The notes: generated by a model not told the origin, from the letters alone. A stretch of 64,000 nt of DNA from Glycomyces arizonensis DSM 44726 (GCF_000482705.1 NZ_AXWO01000026.1:21429-85428), one strand, 5' to 3'. Counted from the first letter of the stretch, positions 45,450 through 55,161 are shown. Translations and numbers: made by a program.

Positions 45450-48400
45450 CTACGCCGCGGCGCAGACCTGCCCGTTCAGCAGGAACATGCCCGGGTCGTC
45501 CGGATCGCCCTCACCGAGGAAGCCGATCTGCTTGGTCTTCCCGGGTTTGAGCGGGAAGTTCCAGAACGCCGGGTCGGCCACGAGCGTGTCGCCCTCCAAG
45601 GCGACCTCGCCGCCCCAGGGGACCCTCACGCGCTCCACACCGGAGGCCTTCCACACCAGGTCCCATTCGCCGATGGGGTCCTCCCCGGTGTTGGTGACCT
45701 TCACCTGGACGACGAACCCGCCGCCCCAGTCGGCGGCCACCTTGTAGTCGACCTCGCAGGAGGCCGCGGTGTACGGCGCCTCGGCCGTGTCACCGGTGCC
45801 CTCGTAGGCGATGTCCTGCCACTGCGGGGTCTCCATGTCGTAGCCGAGGAAGAAGCTCGGCCACGGCGGCTGGTTGTACGACACGTTCTGCCAGGCGATG
45901 CCCATGCGGTACTGCGGGTCGTGCATCAGCGTCGGGATCGTGTAGTCGGTCTCGATCGTGGTGGTGAAGATCCGCACGCCGTCGTTCGACTCCTTGCGGA
46001 GGACGACCTCCTCGCGCCAGTCGCCCATGATGTCGCCGGTCAGCACCGCGTTGCCCTTGGTGCCGTTGTTGGTGTCCACCCCTTCGGGGGTGAAGATCTC
46101 CTCCTGGGTCCCGGTCTCGGGGTCCCATTCGGCGATGTACGGGTAGATCGGCACGTAGTCCGGTTCGTTGAACTCGTGGTCGAAGATCTCCCTGCCGAGG
46201 TCGCCGTCCCACCAGACCATGGAGTTGGCCGACGGGATCGAGTTCGAGATGAGCGTGCCGTCGGCGGCGCGCAGTTCGCCTTCACGCGAGTTCCACGCGC
46301 CGTCGGCGCTCACCGCCCAGCACTCGGCCCCGGCGTAGTTCGGGTCGATGTCGCCGCAGGTGCCGCGTCCGACGTCGCTGTCGCCCGGCATGGACCAGAT
46401 GATCTCGCCGGTCTCGGCGTCGCGGAACACCGCGCCGCGGTTCTCCGAGGCGCTCATGCTCTCGAACGGGCTGAACACCTCCAGGCCCTCGCGGCTCGGG
46501 TCGAAGTCCGAGACGTGCAGCGCGTCGCCGTGGCCCAGCTCGGTGCTGTACAGCGGCGTGCCGTCGTCGTTGATGGTCATGGCGCCGTAGACGATCTCGT
46601 CGCGGCCGTCGTCGTCGACGTCGGCGATGGACATCTGGTGGTTGCCCTGGCCGTTGTACTGCGGACCGAAGTCGGTCGACAGGAAGTGCCAGCGCTGGGT
46701 GAGGTGCTCCCCGTCCCAGTCCCACGCCGAGAGCTCGCTCTTGGTGTAGATGCCGCGGCTGGTGACGAGCGACGGGCTCTGACCGTCGAGGTAGGCCACG
46801 GCGGCCATGAGGCGGTCGCCCCGGTTGCCGTAGCAGTCGCCCCAGTCGCAGATGTCGCCGCGGTCGGGCTGGAAGTCGACCGTGTCGAGCGCCGCGCCGG
46901 TCTCGCCGTCGAAGACGGTGAGGTACTCCGGCCCGGTGAGGATGTAGCCGCCGTCGTTGCGGTAGTCGGCATCGGCGTCGCCGATGACGGTGCCGACGCC
47001 GTCCACAGTGCCGTCGCCGGTCTTGAGGGCCACTTCGGCCTTGCCGTCGCCGTCGAGGTCGTAGACGCTCAAGGACGTGTAGTGCGCTCCGGCGCGGATG
47101 TTGACGCCCAGGTCGATGCGCCAGAGCCGCTCGCCGGCGAGCGTGTAGGCATCGATGTAGACGTTCCCGGTGTAACCGGAGTGGGAGTTGTCCTGCGAGT
47201 TCGACGGGTCCCACTTCTGGATGAGCTCGTACGTGCCGTCGCCGTCGAGGTCGGCCACCGTCGCGTCATTGGGCGCGTAGGTGTACTCGACGCCGTCGGG
47301 CGTGGTGCCCCCCGCGGGGCGCTCCATGTCGATGTCGACGTACTGCTCGCCCCAGACCTCGAACGCGTCCGAGTAGCCGGTCTCGACGCCGCCTTCGACG
47401 GTGGCGATCCAGTACGTCGAGTTCGCCGTGCCGCCGGGGTCGGTGAGGTTGGTGGCCGTGGTCGGCTCGTCGGTGATGAGCACGCCGTCGCGGTAGACGT
47501 TGAACGCGAGGCCCTCGGGGTCGAGGCCGAGCCTGCGCCAACCGAGGTAGACGCCGTCCTCGACGCTGACCGCGACGGGGGCGCGGTCGATGGACTCCAT
47601 CTGCGCGGCGCAGTCGGCGCACGGCTCGTCGGGCGTGTCGTCACTGCCGGGCACGTCGCCGATGCGGGTGAGTTCGAGGCCGTTGAGGTGGCCGGTCTGG
47701 CCGGTCACGGTCATATCGAGCCGGCCGTCCTCAACGAAGATGCCCTCGAAGTCCTTGGTGGTGACGCTCTTCGAGCCGGCGCTGACCCCGCCGTAGTCGT
47801 AGCCTTCGAACGCGAAGTTCGAGCGGGCCGAGCCGAGGTAGTCGCCGACGGCGACGCGGGCGGCGTAGTTGCCGTCCGGCACGTCGACGGCGAAGGTGTA
47901 CTCGCCGCCGAACCAGGCGACGAAGTCGCGGCCGACCGGGTCGTCCTCGGCGCCGCGGTCGCGGTCGATCGCGGTGGACATGTCGGTGGTGAAGCCGTAG
48001 CCGGACTCGGCGGTGTAGGCCGTGCCGCGGTTGGTCTCGGTGTAGCCCTCGGCGACGACCTGGCTGGCCGGTCCGAAGTCGAACTTCCATCCGGCGGTGG
48101 CGGTGGTGACGGCGAGGACGGCCGAGCGCTCGGATTCGCCCTTGCCGTTGACGGCGGCGACGGCGAACTCGTAACCGGTGTCCTCGGCGAGGCCGGACAC
48201 GCGTCCCTTGCCGACGGTCGAGGTGGTGCCCAGGCGCCATTCGCCGCCCGCCTCACGCACGTAGACGCGGTAGATGTCGGTCTCGACCTCGTCCCACAGC
48301 AGGGTGACGCTGGCGTTGGCGACCGTCTCGGCCCGCAGGTTCGCGGGCGCGTCGGGGACGCTGCCCGGCGGCGCCACGTCGACGACGTGCTCGGCGAGCG

Positions 48401-49175
48401 GCGTGTCGAGCGTGGCGGTCTCCTCGGCCACCAGGCGGGCCATCTGGATGGCGCCGTACTCCTGGAAGTGGGTGTCGTCGGCGGTGCCGTCGGGCCGGTT
48501 GGGGTAGACCCCGGGCGGGACGTGCAGGAACACCGATTTGGCCTCTTCGGGGCCGATCTCGTTGAGGTAGGCGCGCGAGGAGGCCGACAGGTCGACCATC
48601 GCCACGCCGGTCTCCTCGTGGAGTTCGTAGACCTTCTCGACGTATTCGGGGAAGGAGACGTTGAACTCGCCGGTGTCGGGGTCGAAGTCGCGCCGAGAGA
48701 CCGGGGTGACGAGGACGGGTATGGCGCCGGCCTCGATCGCGCCGGCGATGTAGTAGTCCCGCAGGTACATCTTGTAGTCGTCGGGCGGGGTGTAGCGCTC
48801 GGGGCGGCTCACCGTGGCGTCATTGTGTCCGAACTGGACGAACAGGTAGTCGCCCGGCTGGATCTCGTCGAGGATGGCGTCGAGGCGCCCCTCCTCGATG
48901 AAGGAGCGGGAGGAGCGGCCGCCGATGGCGTGGTTGGCGACCGTGACCTCGTCGTCGAAGAACTGGTCGAGCATCTGGCCCCAGCCGGCCTGGGGCTCCC
49001 AGTAGGGGTCGTAGGTCTGGACGGTGGAGTCGGAGGCGAGGTAGACGGTGATGCCGTCGTCCTCTTGGGCTTGGGACGGGGAGGCCGCGGCGAGGACGCC
49101 CGCGAGCCCGGTCGCCCCGGCGGTGAGCGCCGCGAGGGCGCGCCGCCAGGGCGGTTGAGCAGTCTTGAACTTCAT
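45450..49175 (-). CDS. Secreted CE12 esterase - PL11 rhamnogalacturonan lyase - CBM2 fusion
   Basis: A 1241-residue secreted enzyme. After a signal peptide (ending about residue 37, SPSQA) comes a CE12 SGNH esterase (about 40-260) with SDSTVQ, IGGRSSRSF, FGHND and DDTHFQEYGA, expected to deacetylate rhamnogalacturonan. An FN3 domain (about 277-360) and a malectin-like beta domain (about 362-515) follow. Then a PL11 lyase (about 525-1115) opens IDRAPVAVSVEDGVYLGWRR and carries several Ca-binding DxDxDG loops (DLDGDGTYEL, DVDDDGRDEI). A CBM2-like domain ends the protein. This couples deacetylation and backbone cleavage of pectin. GGAAG precedes ATG 49175. A LacI-type operator lies 46 bases upstream. 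Confidence 0.9.
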   Translation of the reverse strand: MKFKTAQPPWRRALAALTAGATGLAGVLAAASPSQAQEDDGITVYLASDSTVQTYDPYWEPQAGWGQMLDQFFDDEVTVANHAIGGRSSRSFIEEGRLDAILDEIQPGDYLFVQFGHNDATVSRPERYTPPDDYKMYLRDYYIAGAIEAGAIPVLVTPVSRRDFDPDTGEFNVSFPEYVEKVYELHEETGVAMVDLSASSRAYLNEIGPEEAKSVFLHVPPGVYPNRPDGTADDTHFQEYGAIQMARLVAEETATLDTPLAEHVVDVAPPGSVPDAPANLRAETVANASVTLLWDEVETDIYRVYVREAGGEWRLGTTSTVGKGRVSGLAEDTGYEFAVAAVNGKGESERSAVLAVTTATAGWKFDFGPASQVVAEGYTETNRGTAYTAESGYGFTTDMSTAIDRDRGAEDDPVGRDFVAWFGGEYTFAVDVPDGNYAARVAVGDYLGSARSNFAFEGYDYGGVSAGSKSVTTKDFEGIFVEDGRLDMTVTGQTGHLNGLELTRIGDVPGSDDTPDEPCADCAAQMESIDRAPVAVSVEDGVYLGWRRLGLDPEGLAFNVYRDGVLITDEPTTATNLTDPGGTANSTYWIATVEGGVETGYSDAFEVWGEQYVDIDMERPAGGTTPDGVEYTYAPNDATVADLDGDGTYELIQKWDPSNSQDNSHSGYTGNVYIDAYTLAGERLWRIDLGVNIRAGAHYTSLSVYDLDGDGKAEVALKTGDGTVDGVGTVIGDADADYRNDGGYILTGPEYLTVFDGETGAALDTVDFQPDRGDICDWGDCYGNRGDRLMAAVAYLDGQSPSLVTSRGIYTKSELSAWDWDGEHLTQRWHFLSTDFGPQYNGQGNHQMSIADVDDDGRDEIVYGAMTINDDGTPLYSTELGHGDALHVSDFDPSREGLEVFSPFESMSASENRGAVFRDAETGEIIWSMPGDSDVGRGTCGDIDPNYAGAECWAVSADGAWNSREGELRAADGTLISNSIPSANSMVWWDGDLGREIFDHEFNEPDYVPIYPYIAEWDPETGTQEEIFTPEGVDTNNGTKGNAVLTGDIMGDWREEVVLRKESNDGVRIFTTTIETDYTIPTLMHDPQYRMGIAWQNVSYNQPPWPSFFLGYDMETPQWQDIAYEGTGDTAEAPYTAASCEVDYKVAADWGGGFVVQVKVTNTGEDPIGEWDLVWKASGVERVRVPWGGEVALEGDTLVADPAFWNFPLKPGKTKQIGFLGEGDPDDPGMFLLNGQVCAAA

Positions 49176-49220
49176 GGTCACTTCCGTAGCGAGAGGAGGT
49201 GCCCATCGCAAGGCACGGAA

Positions 49221-49233
49221 TGAATCGTTTCAA
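49221..49233 (-). promoter_or_regulatory. LacI-type operator of the CE12-PL11 gene
   Basis: TGAATCGTTTCAA on the plus strand reads TTGAAACGATTCA on the coding strand, the same 13-mer found upstream of the other CE12 gene. Position 46 bases before the start fits a repressor site. Confidence 0.7.
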
Positions 49234-49412
49234 TTCCGTGGCGGTTTGACGGGCAAGCGTTTACTACTCCCGGGACACTACCGAGTGATGAGACGAAAGT
49301 CAATACATGTCGATACATGTTGCGATTGGACGGTCGTTTTCGGTGGGTTTCGGGTGACTCGGCGGCCCGAGGTCCGCCACCGGAGCGCCCGGCTCGGGAC
49401 CGCGCGGCCGGC

Positions 49413-49463
49413 GCGCGGCGCCGCCCCCGCGGATTCGAGGTCCCAGCGGGGGCGGCGCCGCGC
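49413..49463 (-). terminator. Terminator after the ricin-lectin CE12 gene
   Basis: Two perfect 18-base arms (GCGCGGCGCCGCCCCCGC and complement) flank a 15-base loop, 16 bases past the stop. It isolates this gene from the CE12-PL11 gene downstream. Confidence 0.85.
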
Positions 49464-49478
49464 ACTCCGGAAGGGCGG

Positions 49479-50726
49479 TCAGCGCACGTGGTCGGCGATC
49501 GGGAGCGGGAGCGCCGCGGTGCCCTCCGCGACCAGCCTCGCCATCTGGTTCGCGCCGTACTCCTGGAAGTGGGTGCTGTCGTTCGCCCCGTCGGGGTAGT
49601 TCGGGTACTCCCCCGGCGCCAGGTGCATGAAGACGTCCTCGGCGGCCGCGGGGCCGATACTGTCGAGGTAGGCCCGCGAGCGCGCCGACAGGTCGATCAT
49701 GTCCACGCCGGTCTCGTCGACCAGCTCGTAGACCTTGTCGACGTAGGCGGGGAACGAGACGCGGAACCTGCCGGCGCTCGCGTCGTAGTCCAGCCTGGAC
49801 ACCGGCGTGATGAGGACCGGGACGGCACCCTTGGCCCGCGCGCCGGCCATGTAGTCGTCCCGCAGGTACCGCTTGTAGTCCTCGGGCGGCGTGTAGCGCT
49901 CGGGCTTGCTGTAGTCGGCGTCGTTGTGCCCGAACTGGACGTACAGGTAGTCGTCCGGCTGGATCACGTCGAGGATCGCCTGGAGGCGCCCCTGCTCGAT
50001 GAACGACCGCGAGGACCGGCCGCCGATGGCGCGGTTGGCGACGGTGGTGTCGGCGTCGAAGTATCCGGCGAGCTTCTGCCCCCAGCCGGTGAGCGGGTAG
50101 ACCGAGGAATTGTAGGTCTGGGCCGTCGAGTCCGAGGCGATGTAGATCGTCGGCGCGTCCCCGCTCGGCGCGCCGACCGGGATGGGCCTGAACTGCTGGT
50201 TCGTCCCGCCGGTCGCCGTGTACTGCGACACGCGCGCCCCCGGCTGGGTTGAGCGCTCCCAGACATCGAGCGACTTGCCGGAGTTGCGGTTGACGAACCT
50301 GAGGTAGGTGCCCTCGTCGATGATCTGCCACTGCTGGTTGGCGCCGCCGTTGTCCGTCCACTGGACGATGTCGGCGCCGTCGTCCCGGCTCTTGGCGTAG
50401 ACGTCGAGCACCAGATTCGAGTGGCGGGCCTGGATCTTGTAGTACCCGCCGCCGGCGTCGACGAAGCGGAACTGCTGGTGGGCCGCGTCGGTCCGGTTCT
50501 GCTGCACCAGTTCGGCGCCATTGGCGGTGGACGAGGTGAGGTCGAGGACGAGGCCCGAATGGCGGGCTTCGAGGACGTACCAGGTGCCGGTGGCGAACGC
50601 CGCGTGCGCCGGGGACGCGGCGGTCAAGCCTCCGGCCGCGGCGGCGGCTCCGGTGACGAGGCCCGCCAGGGATCGGCGGGTGAACCTCGCTCCAAGGGCG
50701 CCTCGGGGTTGTCGCTGTTGTCGCAT
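49479..50726 (-). CDS. Secreted CE12 esterase with ricin-type lectin domain
   Basis: A 415-residue exported protein. The N-terminus has twin arginines followed by a hydrophobic stretch (FTRRSLAGLVTGAAAAAGG), suggesting Tat export. A ricin-type beta-trefoil (about 45-185, with repeats such as NQQWQIIDEG and HQQFRFVDAG) would bind pectin side chains. The SGNH esterase follows (about 190-415) with SDSTAQ, IGGRSSRSF, FGHND and DSTHFQEYGA intact. The catalytic part is clearly homologous to the CE12 domain of the neighbouring fusion, so the two probably arose by duplication. Two LacI-type operators lie upstream. Confidence 0.9.
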   Translation of the reverse strand: MRQQRQPRGALGARFTRRSLAGLVTGAAAAAGGLTAASPAHAAFATGTWYVLEARHSGLVLDLTSSTANGAELVQQNRTDAAHQQFRFVDAGGGYYKIQARHSNLVLDVYAKSRDDGADIVQWTDNGGANQQWQIIDEGTYLRFVNRNSGKSLDVWERSTQPGARVSQYTATGGTNQQFRPIPVGAPSGDAPTIYIASDSTAQTYNSSVYPLTGWGQKLAGYFDADTTVANRAIGGRSSRSFIEQGRLQAILDVIQPDDYLYVQFGHNDADYSKPERYTPPEDYKRYLRDDYMAGARAKGAVPVLITPVSRLDYDASAGRFRVSFPAYVDKVYELVDETGVDMIDLSARSRAYLDSIGPAAAEDVFMHLAPGEYPNYPDGANDSTHFQEYGANQMARLVAEGTAALPLPIADHVR

Positions 50727-50804
50727 TGCTCCTCCAGGTGTCGGATGGTGGGCCGCGGCGCGGCAGCGCCGGGCATGGCTGGGGCGGCGCCGAGCGCCCT
50801 GCTA

Positions 50805-50817
50805 TTGAAACGATTCA
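50805..50817 (-). promoter_or_regulatory. LacI-type operator 1 of the ricin-CE12 gene
   Basis: TTGAAACGATTCA, an exact inverse match of the 13-mer at 49221-49233, 79 bases upstream of the start codon. Confidence 0.7.
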
Positions 50818-50932
50818 CTATCGTGGCTCGGCGACGCTGCCGTCGGAATGTTCGGTGGCAGGCATGGGGCTGGCAAGGTGCCGGTCCGGTCCGGGGGATC
50901 GGCGTACTGAAAAGGGTCTACGTACTGAGGAA

Positions 50933-50946
50933 TCGAAACGTTTCAA
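50933..50946 (-). promoter_or_regulatory. LacI-type operator 2 of the ricin-CE12 gene
   Basis: TCGAAACGTTTCAA contains the perfect palindrome GAAACGTTTC, closest to the ideal LacI-family site of the three. It lies about 207 bases upstream of the start, in the gap to cds1. Confidence 0.6.
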
Positions 50947-51028
50947 TGTCAAAGATCGTAATGCCCGGCGGTCGCCGAATACAAGCCCGCAATCGCTCAA
51001 CGGTCGGATTCTGCGATGAACGGGTCGA

Positions 51029-52099
51029 TCAGCGGGGCAGGAGCGGCGCGAGGCGCTCGCGGGCGGCGTCGAGGTCGAGGCCCTGTTCGGCGACCCATTC
51101 GTCGTTGAAGTAGGTGGTGGCGTAGCGCTGCCCCGAGTCGCACAGGAGCGTGACGATGCTGCCGCCCTGGCCGCGCTCGCGCATCTCGGCGATGAGCGCG
51201 AGGGCCGCGACGAGGTTGGTGCCGGTGGAGCCGCCGAGGGGCCGTCCGAGGCGCCGCGAGGCCCAGCGGAGGCAGGCGACCGACTCGGCGTCGTCCACTT
51301 TGACCATGCGGTCGACGAGGGCGGGGAGGAACGACGGCTCGACGCGCGGGCGACCGATGCCCTCGATGCGGGAGGCGCCCTCGGCCGTCGACTCCGGGTC
51401 GCCGTCGCGCCAGCCGGCGAAGAACGCCGAGTGCTCGGGATCGGCGACGCACAGCCGCGTGTCGTGGCAGCGGTAGCGGGTGTACCGGCCGATGGTGGCG
51501 GAGGTCCCGCCGGTGCCGGCGCCGACGACGATCCACGCCGGAACGGGGTGCGGCTCCAGGCGCAGCTGCTCGTATATGGATTCGGCGATGTTGTTGTTCC
51601 CGCGCCAGTCGGTGGCCCGCTCGGCGTAGGTGAACTGATCCATGAAGTGCCCGCCGGTCTCCTCGGCGAGGCGCCTGGCCTCGGCGGTGGCCGCGGCCGG
51701 GTCGGCCGCGAGGTGGGCCTTGCCGCCGTAGAACTCGATCTGCGCGATCTTGGACCGGCTCGTCGAGGCCGGCATGACCGCGATGAACGGCAGGCCGAGG
51801 ATCCCGGCGAAGTAGGCCTCGCTGACGGCCGTGGACCCGCTGGACGCCTCGATGACGGTGGTCCCCTTCTCGATCCAGCCGTTGCAGATCGCGTACAGGA
51901 ACAGCGAGCGGGCCAGCCGGTGCTTGAGCGAGCCGGTGGGGTGCGCCGACTCGTCCTTCAGATACAGGTCGACGCCCCATTCGGCCGGCAGCGGGAACGG
52001 CAGCAGATGGGTGTCGGCGCTGCGGTTGGCGTCGGCCTCGACGGCGGTGATGGCCCAGTGGACCCAGGATCGGTCCGCGGACCGGTCAATCGATTCCAT
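51029..52099 (-). CDS. PLP-dependent L-cysteine desulfhydrase (Cds1-like)
   Basis: A 356-residue fold-type II PLP enzyme of the cysteine synthase family. The PLP lysine is in [15 protein letters not shown], the Asn-type pocket in [14 protein letters not shown] and the phosphate loop in [14 protein letters not shown]. It resembles mycobacterial Cds1, which breaks L-cysteine into sulfide, ammonia and pyruvate, rather than a biosynthetic CysK. The start overlaps the Lrp gene stop by 14 bases, so the regulator and enzyme are coupled. Confidence 0.85.
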   Translation of the reverse strand: MESIDRSADRSWVHWAITAVEADANRSADTHLLPFPLPAEWGVDLYLKDESAHPTGSLKHRLARSLFLYAICNGWIEKGTTVIEASSGSTAVSEAYFAGILGLPFIAVMPASTSRSKIAQIEFYGGKAHLAADPAAATAEARRLAEETGGHFMDQFTYAERATDWRGNNNIAESIYEQLRLEPHPVPAWIVVGAGTGGTSATIGRYTRYRCHDTRLCVADPEHSAFFAGWRDGDPESTAEGASRIEGIGRPRVEPSFLPALVDRMVKVDDAESVACLRWASRRLGRPLGGSTGTNLVAALALIAEMRERGQGGSIVTLLCDSGQRYATTYFNDEWVAEQGLDLDAARERLAPLLPR

Positions 52100-52559
52100 G
52101 CTCGCTCTCTCCGGTGGTGATCGGCTGGGGCCGGTCCTCCCACTTCGTCGACAGAGTGATGGTGGTGCGGGTCTGGGCGACGCCGTCGATGGCGCCGACG
52201 CGGTGGATGAGCTGTTCGAGATCGGCCATCTTCGGCACGCGGACCTTGAGCTGATAGCACTCGACGCCCGCCAGGAAATAGCACGATTCGATCTGCGGAA
52301 TGGCGCGGAGCCGATCGCAGATTCGGACGTGGTCGGCGCTCGAATCGGGGATGATGCCGATGAGCGCGGTGATGCCCAGTCCGATGGATTCGGGATCGAT
52401 GGCGGCCTGATATCCGGTGATGACGCCGTTCTTCTCGAGCTTGGTCACCCGGTCCTGCACCGAGGGGGCGGTGAGACCGACGCGTCGGGCCAGCTCGGCG
52501 TAGGAGGTCCGGCCGGCGGTGCGCAGCAGGTTCACGATGGTCCGGTCGATCTCGTCCAC
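52086..52559 (-). CDS. Lrp/AsnC family regulator of the cysteine desulfhydrase
   Basis: A 157-residue Lrp/AsnC transcription factor. The N-terminal helix-turn-helix reads [20 protein letters not shown], then [13 protein letters not shown]. The C-terminal RAM domain for amino-acid binding follows ([36 protein letters not shown]). As the first gene of a two-gene unit with the desulfhydrase, it is likely a cysteine-responsive activator. GTG start. Confidence 0.9.
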   Translation of the reverse strand: MDEIDRTIVNLLRTAGRTSYAELARRVGLTAPSVQDRVTKLEKNGVITGYQAAIDPESIGLGITALIGIIPDSSADHVRICDRLRAIPQIESCYFLAGVECYQLKVRVPKMADLEQLIHRVGAIDGVAQTRTTITLSTKWEDRPQPITTGESEHGID

Positions 52560-52786
52560 CTGTTGAGGATAGCCAAAGGCATTCCTCCGAGACTGTGCCC
52601 GGCTGATACCGGAAGACTGCTAGAGGGTCGAAAACGGCCCCGAGGGCAGGGGCCTTACGCCTGGTACTTTCAGGCAAAACCTAACAGCCGAAAGTATGTC
52701 CAAGAACTCATGGCAGGTTTGACTGAATAGTGATGTAATGGGTTTAACCGCACGAAGTGAGTATTCATCACGGGGAGGATGGAATC

Positions 52787-52996
52787 ATGGAGACCGAGGA
52801 CCGCCTACTCACGCCAGGCGAAGTGGCCTCGCTGTTCCGCGTCGATCCCAAGACGGTGACGCGCTGGGCCGCGGCCGGTCGGATCGGCAGCATCCGCACG
52901 CCCGGCGGCCATCGGCGGTTCCGCGAGTCCGAGGTTCGCGCGCTACTTGAGGGCGAGAACGGATCGCACGGATTCGAGTCCGGAGGGCAGCACTAG
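52787..52996 (+). CDS. bldC: BldC-type MerR-like DNA-binding protein
   Basis: A 69-residue protein almost identical in plan to Streptomyces BldC, the developmental regulator: LLTPGEVASLFRVDPKTVTR, then WAAAGRIGSIRTPGGHRRFR and ESEVRALL. It is a lone winged-helix of MerR type that binds DNA cooperatively and delays entry into development. ATG 52787 is preceded by GGGGAGG. Its presence supports a filamentous or developmentally complex host. It is not in the gene context I recall for Streptomyces. Confidence 0.92.
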   Translation: METEDRLLTPGEVASLFRVDPKTVTRWAAAGRIGSIRTPGGHRRFRESEVRALLEGENGSHGFESGGQH

Positions 52997-53104
52997 GCCG
53001 CCGCGGACGATGGTTGGACCACTCGCAGACGCCGCCGGAAGCGGGGCCACAGCCTCGCGGCCGACAGACTTATCCAGCAGGGCACGACGCCCGGCACCGT
53101 GAAC

Positions 53105-53165
53105 GCCGGTGCCGCGCCGCTCTCCCGGGCTCAGCCGGGACGAGGCGCGCGGTGGCCGGCGTTTT
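53105..53165 (+). terminator. Probable terminator after bldC
   Basis: An imperfect long stem (CGCCGGtgCCGCGCC against GGCGCGCGGtgGCCGGCG) with an inner TCCCGG/CCGGGA hairpin is followed by TTTTCG, about 110 bases past the stop. Confidence 0.5.
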
Positions 53166-53363
53166 CGCGTGCCCGCGGCGAGTACGGCGACCGAGAAGTC
53201 CCTTTTAGAATGAATTAACGACGATATAGGCAAATGTCCACGCTTTGAAGTCGGATGAATACCCTGAGTCGCCACAGATGCCGCTAATCGGAAATTTGTT
53301 GGAAATACGGGAGCGAACCCCTTGACTTCACAGTGATACATCGGCAAACTTCGATGTGAAAGT

Positions 53364-53377
53364 TGGGAGCGCTTCCG
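53364..53377 (+). promoter_or_regulatory. CebR-type operator of cellulase gene 1
   Basis: TGGGAGCGCTTCCG, one mismatch-type variant of the CebR box TGGGAGCGCTCCCA, lies 63 bases upstream of the first GH6 start. CebR represses cellulase genes until cellobiose or cellotriose is present. Confidence 0.75.
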
Positions 53378-53439
53378 CAGGTCCCGGTACGTCCGGACCG
53401 CTCCCGCAACCGACTACCCCGACAGAATCAGGGATTCAC

Positions 53440-54864
53440 ATGACAGTACGTCGAAGCAAGAAGAGGCGGATCGCGGCGAGCGCCCTCGCCGCGAGCGCGC
53501 TCGCCGCCGGTTCGATCGCGATGGTCGCGGCGAACACCGCGGGCGCGCAGGAGGCTCCCGACGAGGTCGACGTCGCGCAGGCGAAGGTCGACAACCCGTA
53601 CGAGGGCGCTCAGGTCTACGTCAACCCGCAGTGGTCGGCCAACGCCGCCGCCGAGCCCGGTGGCGAGGCCATCGCGGACGAGCCGACCGGCGTGTGGCTC
53701 GACCGCATCAGCGCCATCGAGGGCAACGACTCCCCCACCACCGGCTCGATGGGCCTGAAGGACCACCTCGACGAGGCGGTCGCCCAAGGGGCCGATGTCA
53801 TCCAGGTCGTCATCTACAACCTGCCCGGCCGCGACTGCGCGGCGCTGGCGTCGAACGGCGAGCTGGCCGCGGACGAGATCGGCCGCTACAAGAGCGAGTA
53901 CATCGACCCGATCGTCGAGATCATGAGCGATGCGGCCTACGCCGATCTCAAGATCGTCAACGTCATCGAGATCGACTCGCTGCCGAACCTGGTCACGAAC
54001 GTCTCGCCGCGCGAGACGGCGACCGAGAACTGCGACACCATGCTCGCCAACGGCAACTACCAGGACGGCATCTCCTATGCCGCGGCCGAATTGGGAGCGC
54101 TGCCGAACACCTACAACTACCTCGACGCCGGGCACCACGGCTGGATCGGCTGGGGTGACGCCAACCCGCAGTACGACAACTTCCACGCCTCGGCCGCGAT
54201 GTTCGGCACGCTCATCGGCATGAACGGCATGACCGCCGACGACGTCCAGGGCTTCATCACCAACACCGCGAACTACTCGGTGCTGGAGGAGCCCTACTGG
54301 GAGGTCGACCAGAACGTGGGCGGCACGGCGCTGAACCAGAACCCGGACGTCAAGTGGGTGGACTGGAACGACTTCAACGGCGAGATCGACTTCGCCACGG
54401 CGTTCCGGGACGAGCTGGTGTCCAACGGCTTCAACGACAACGTCGGCATGCTGATCGACACCAGCCGCAACGGCTGGGGCGGCCCCGACCGGCCCACCGG
54501 CCCGTCGAGCTCCGACGACCCGGCCACGTTCGTCGACGAGTCGAGGATCGACCGCCGGATCCAGAAGGGCAACTGGTGCAACCAGGCCGGCGCCGGCCTC
54601 GGCGAGCGCCCGACCGCCTCGCCTGAGCCGAACATCGACGCGTACGTGTGGATCAAGCCTCCGGGCGAGTCCGACGGCGCCTCTGAGGAGATCCCCAACG
54701 ACGAGGGCAAGGGCTTCGACCAGATGTGCGACCCCGACTACCAGGGCAACCCGCGCAACGGGAACAACCCGTCCGGCGCCAGGGACAACATGCCGCTCTC
54801 GGGCCACTGGTCCTCCGAGCAGTTCGCCGAGCTCCTGGCGAACGCCTACCCGCCGGTCGACTAG
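53440..54864 (+). CDS. Secreted GH6 cellulase without binding module
   Basis: A 474-residue exported cellulase. The signal peptide (basic KKRRIAASALAASALAAGS, ending near residue 36, TAGAQ) is followed by a short linker and a GH6 catalytic domain. The GH6 acidic residues are visible: Asp132 in LPGRDCAALASNGE, Asp179 in NVIEIDSLPNLVTN and the late KPPGESDG segment. YLDAGHHGWIGW is also typical. The loops fit the cellobiohydrolase (Cel6B-like) type, but endo- versus exo-action cannot be settled by eye. It has no CBM. The catalytic domain is a close paralogue of the next gene. AGGG precedes ATG 53440. Confidence 0.9.
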   Translation: MTVRRSKKRRIAASALAASALAAGSIAMVAANTAGAQEAPDEVDVAQAKVDNPYEGAQVYVNPQWSANAAAEPGGEAIADEPTGVWLDRISAIEGNDSPTTGSMGLKDHLDEAVAQGADVIQVVIYNLPGRDCAALASNGELAADEIGRYKSEYIDPIVEIMSDAAYADLKIVNVIEIDSLPNLVTNVSPRETATENCDTMLANGNYQDGISYAAAELGALPNTYNYLDAGHHGWIGWGDANPQYDNFHASAAMFGTLIGMNGMTADDVQGFITNTANYSVLEEPYWEVDQNVGGTALNQNPDVKWVDWNDFNGEIDFATAFRDELVSNGFNDNVGMLIDTSRNGWGGPDRPTGPSSSDDPATFVDESRIDRRIQKGNWCNQAGAGLGERPTASPEPNIDAYVWIKPPGESDGASEEIPNDEGKGFDQMCDPDYQGNPRNGNNPSGARDNMPLSGHWSSEQFAELLANAYPPVD

Positions 54865-54922
54865 CGGTGGGGGCGGCTCGGCCGACGTTGCGAACGGCCG
54901 GGTGAGCACCACCTCGATCCAC

Positions 54923-54956
54923 AACGGTGGGAGCCGCCGCGGCGGCTCCCACCGTT
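54923..54956 (+). terminator. Rho-independent terminator after cellulase gene 1
   Basis: A perfect 17-base stem (AACGGTGGGAGCCGCCG and complement) ends in GTTTTCG. It separates the two cellulase genes into different transcripts. Confidence 0.9.
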
Positions 54957-55147
54957 TTCGTTGCGTCCGAACGGCGCCGCGCACCGCCCGCCCGAGCGGT
55001 GAAATTCCGGATCGAGGGGCGTTTCCTTTTCCCTTGCACGGGAGCGGTTTCACAAAAGTAACCGCTTGCCAATGGAAACCTTCCTGAAATATTGCCGCGA
55101 AAACCTTGACAGCTCATCTAAACATCGGAGATTATCGATACATCGCT

Positions 55148-55161
55148 TGGGAGCGCTTCCC
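55148..55161 (+). promoter_or_regulatory. CebR-type operator of cellulase gene 2
   Basis: TGGGAGCGCTTCCC lies 107 bases before the second GH6 start. Like the site at 53364 it has TTCC instead of the ideal TCCC in the right arm. Confidence 0.75.

Noticed and set aside
44505..49223. Plus-strand frame of over 1500 codons
   Set aside because: Shadow of the yihY-like and CE12-PL11 genes in another frame; no signal peptide or motif and biased composition.
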